This document shows positions 5,807 through 6,071 of a stretch of DNA of 6,071 nt, one piece after another. Under the pieces are notes generated by a model, which searched no databases, was not told the origin of the DNA, and saw only the letters and a list, made by a program, of their open reading frames with translations. Source of the DNA: Methanoregula sp. GTDB taxonomy: Archaea > Halobacteriota > Methanomicrobia > Methanomicrobiales > Methanospirillaceae. The DNA lies in contig JAPKXV010000299.1 in the NCBI GenBank assembly GCA_026394635.1, positions 1 to 6,071 of the forward strand, written 5' to 3'. The position numbers and the translations under genes are program-made. Numbering within the stretch: position 1 is the first letter of the stretch; each line of letters starts with the position of its first letter.

Positions 5807-6071
5807 ATGATCCCGCAACCCCCTTTTCTTCCCCTGTCGGTACAGGAAGCTGGCAGACTCGGCAGCTCTCAATTCGATATCATCCTTGTGACCGGTGACG
5901 CGTATATCGATCATCCATCGTTTGGGACTGCATTGATCGGACGGGTGCTCTGGGATGCAGGGTATACCGTCGGCATCATCGCACAACCCGATAAAAACTC
6001 CGATCAGGATTTTACCGCGCTTGGCGCTCCCCGCCTCTTTTTTGGGGTGTCTGCGGGCAATGTCGATTCGA
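5807..6071 (+). CDS. ygiQ: YgiQ-family radical SAM protein (UPF0313), 5' end only
   Basis: The first 88 residues of a gene that runs off the right edge. After a short Pro-rich start, residues 23-61 read FDIILVTGDAYIDHPSFG, then GTALIGRVL, DAGYTVGIIAQP. These are followed by DFTALGAPRLFFGVSAGN (68-85). This is the highly characteristic N-terminus of the YgiQ family, large (about 600 residues) radical SAM proteins of unknown substrate. The CxxxCxxC iron-sulfur motif lies downstream of the window and cannot be checked. The ATG at 5807 is chosen because the family pattern begins about 20 residues later and the TATA box fits a nearly leaderless transcript. The gene is read in the same direction as the PPC gene but seems to have its own promoter. 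Confidence 0.88.
   Translation, partial: MIPQPPFLPLSVQEAGRLGSSQFDIILVTGDAYIDHPSFGTALIGRVLWDAGYTVGIIAQPDKNSDQDFTALGAPRLFFGVSAGNVDS

Noticed and set aside
5790..5810. A six-codon ORF (MLIISP) overlapping the YgiQ-type start.
   Set aside because: The predicted transcription start lies at about 5800, inside or after it, so it would not be transcribed whole.
1..6071. tRNA, rRNA, CRISPR arrays, insertion sequences or other signs of mobile DNA.
   Set aside because: None seen on reading both strands; gene content and spacing look like ordinary chromosome.

Overview
The window looks like a chromosomal segment of a methanogenic euryarchaeon, most likely of the Methanomicrobiales (Methanoregula-like). 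This rests on the families present, the archaeal TATA-like promoters, GAGGTG-type ribosome binding sites and a moderately GC-rich coding style with AT-rich intergenic gaps. It is recognition from memory, not a database result, so the order is a moderate-confidence inference and the genus is a guess.

Layout from left to right: (1) the 3' end of a LemA-family gene and, 12 bases on, a complete DUF2207 (YciQ-type) membrane protein with a glycine-rich tail; both are on the plus strand and form the well-known LemA/DUF2207 envelope pair. (2) A convergent gap with a 12-bp perfect inverted repeat, probably a shared terminator. (3) A minus-strand operon, transcribed from about 5020 down to 2136. Its genes in order are an Nramp-fold transporter whose metal-site motifs are not those of a Mn/Fe transporter, an unannotated 68-residue single-span membrane protein, and a soluble protein made of two PRC-barrel-like domains, an MgtE N domain and a CBS pair. 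(4) A 231-base divergent control region with a promoter for each side and a 7-bp inverted repeat between them. (5) A plus-strand PPC/DUF296 protein with an added charged, proline-rich tail. (6) The 5' end of a YgiQ-family radical SAM gene that runs off the window.

The most interesting part is the minus-strand operon. The transporter has DAGG where classical Nramps have DPGN and APWM where they have MPHN. The metal-binding Met and the His and Asp tied to proton coupling are therefore all replaced, a pattern I associate with Nramp-related Mg2+ transporters. Its partner carries the Mg2+-sensing cytosolic half of the MgtE channel (N domain plus CBS pair) without MgtE's membrane pore. Together they suggest a split system in which an MgtE-type sensor regulates an Nramp-type pore in trans, possibly with the 68-residue membrane protein as a third subunit. 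The transporter/sensor pairing may be known in other genomes; the small protein and the control region seem the least described parts.
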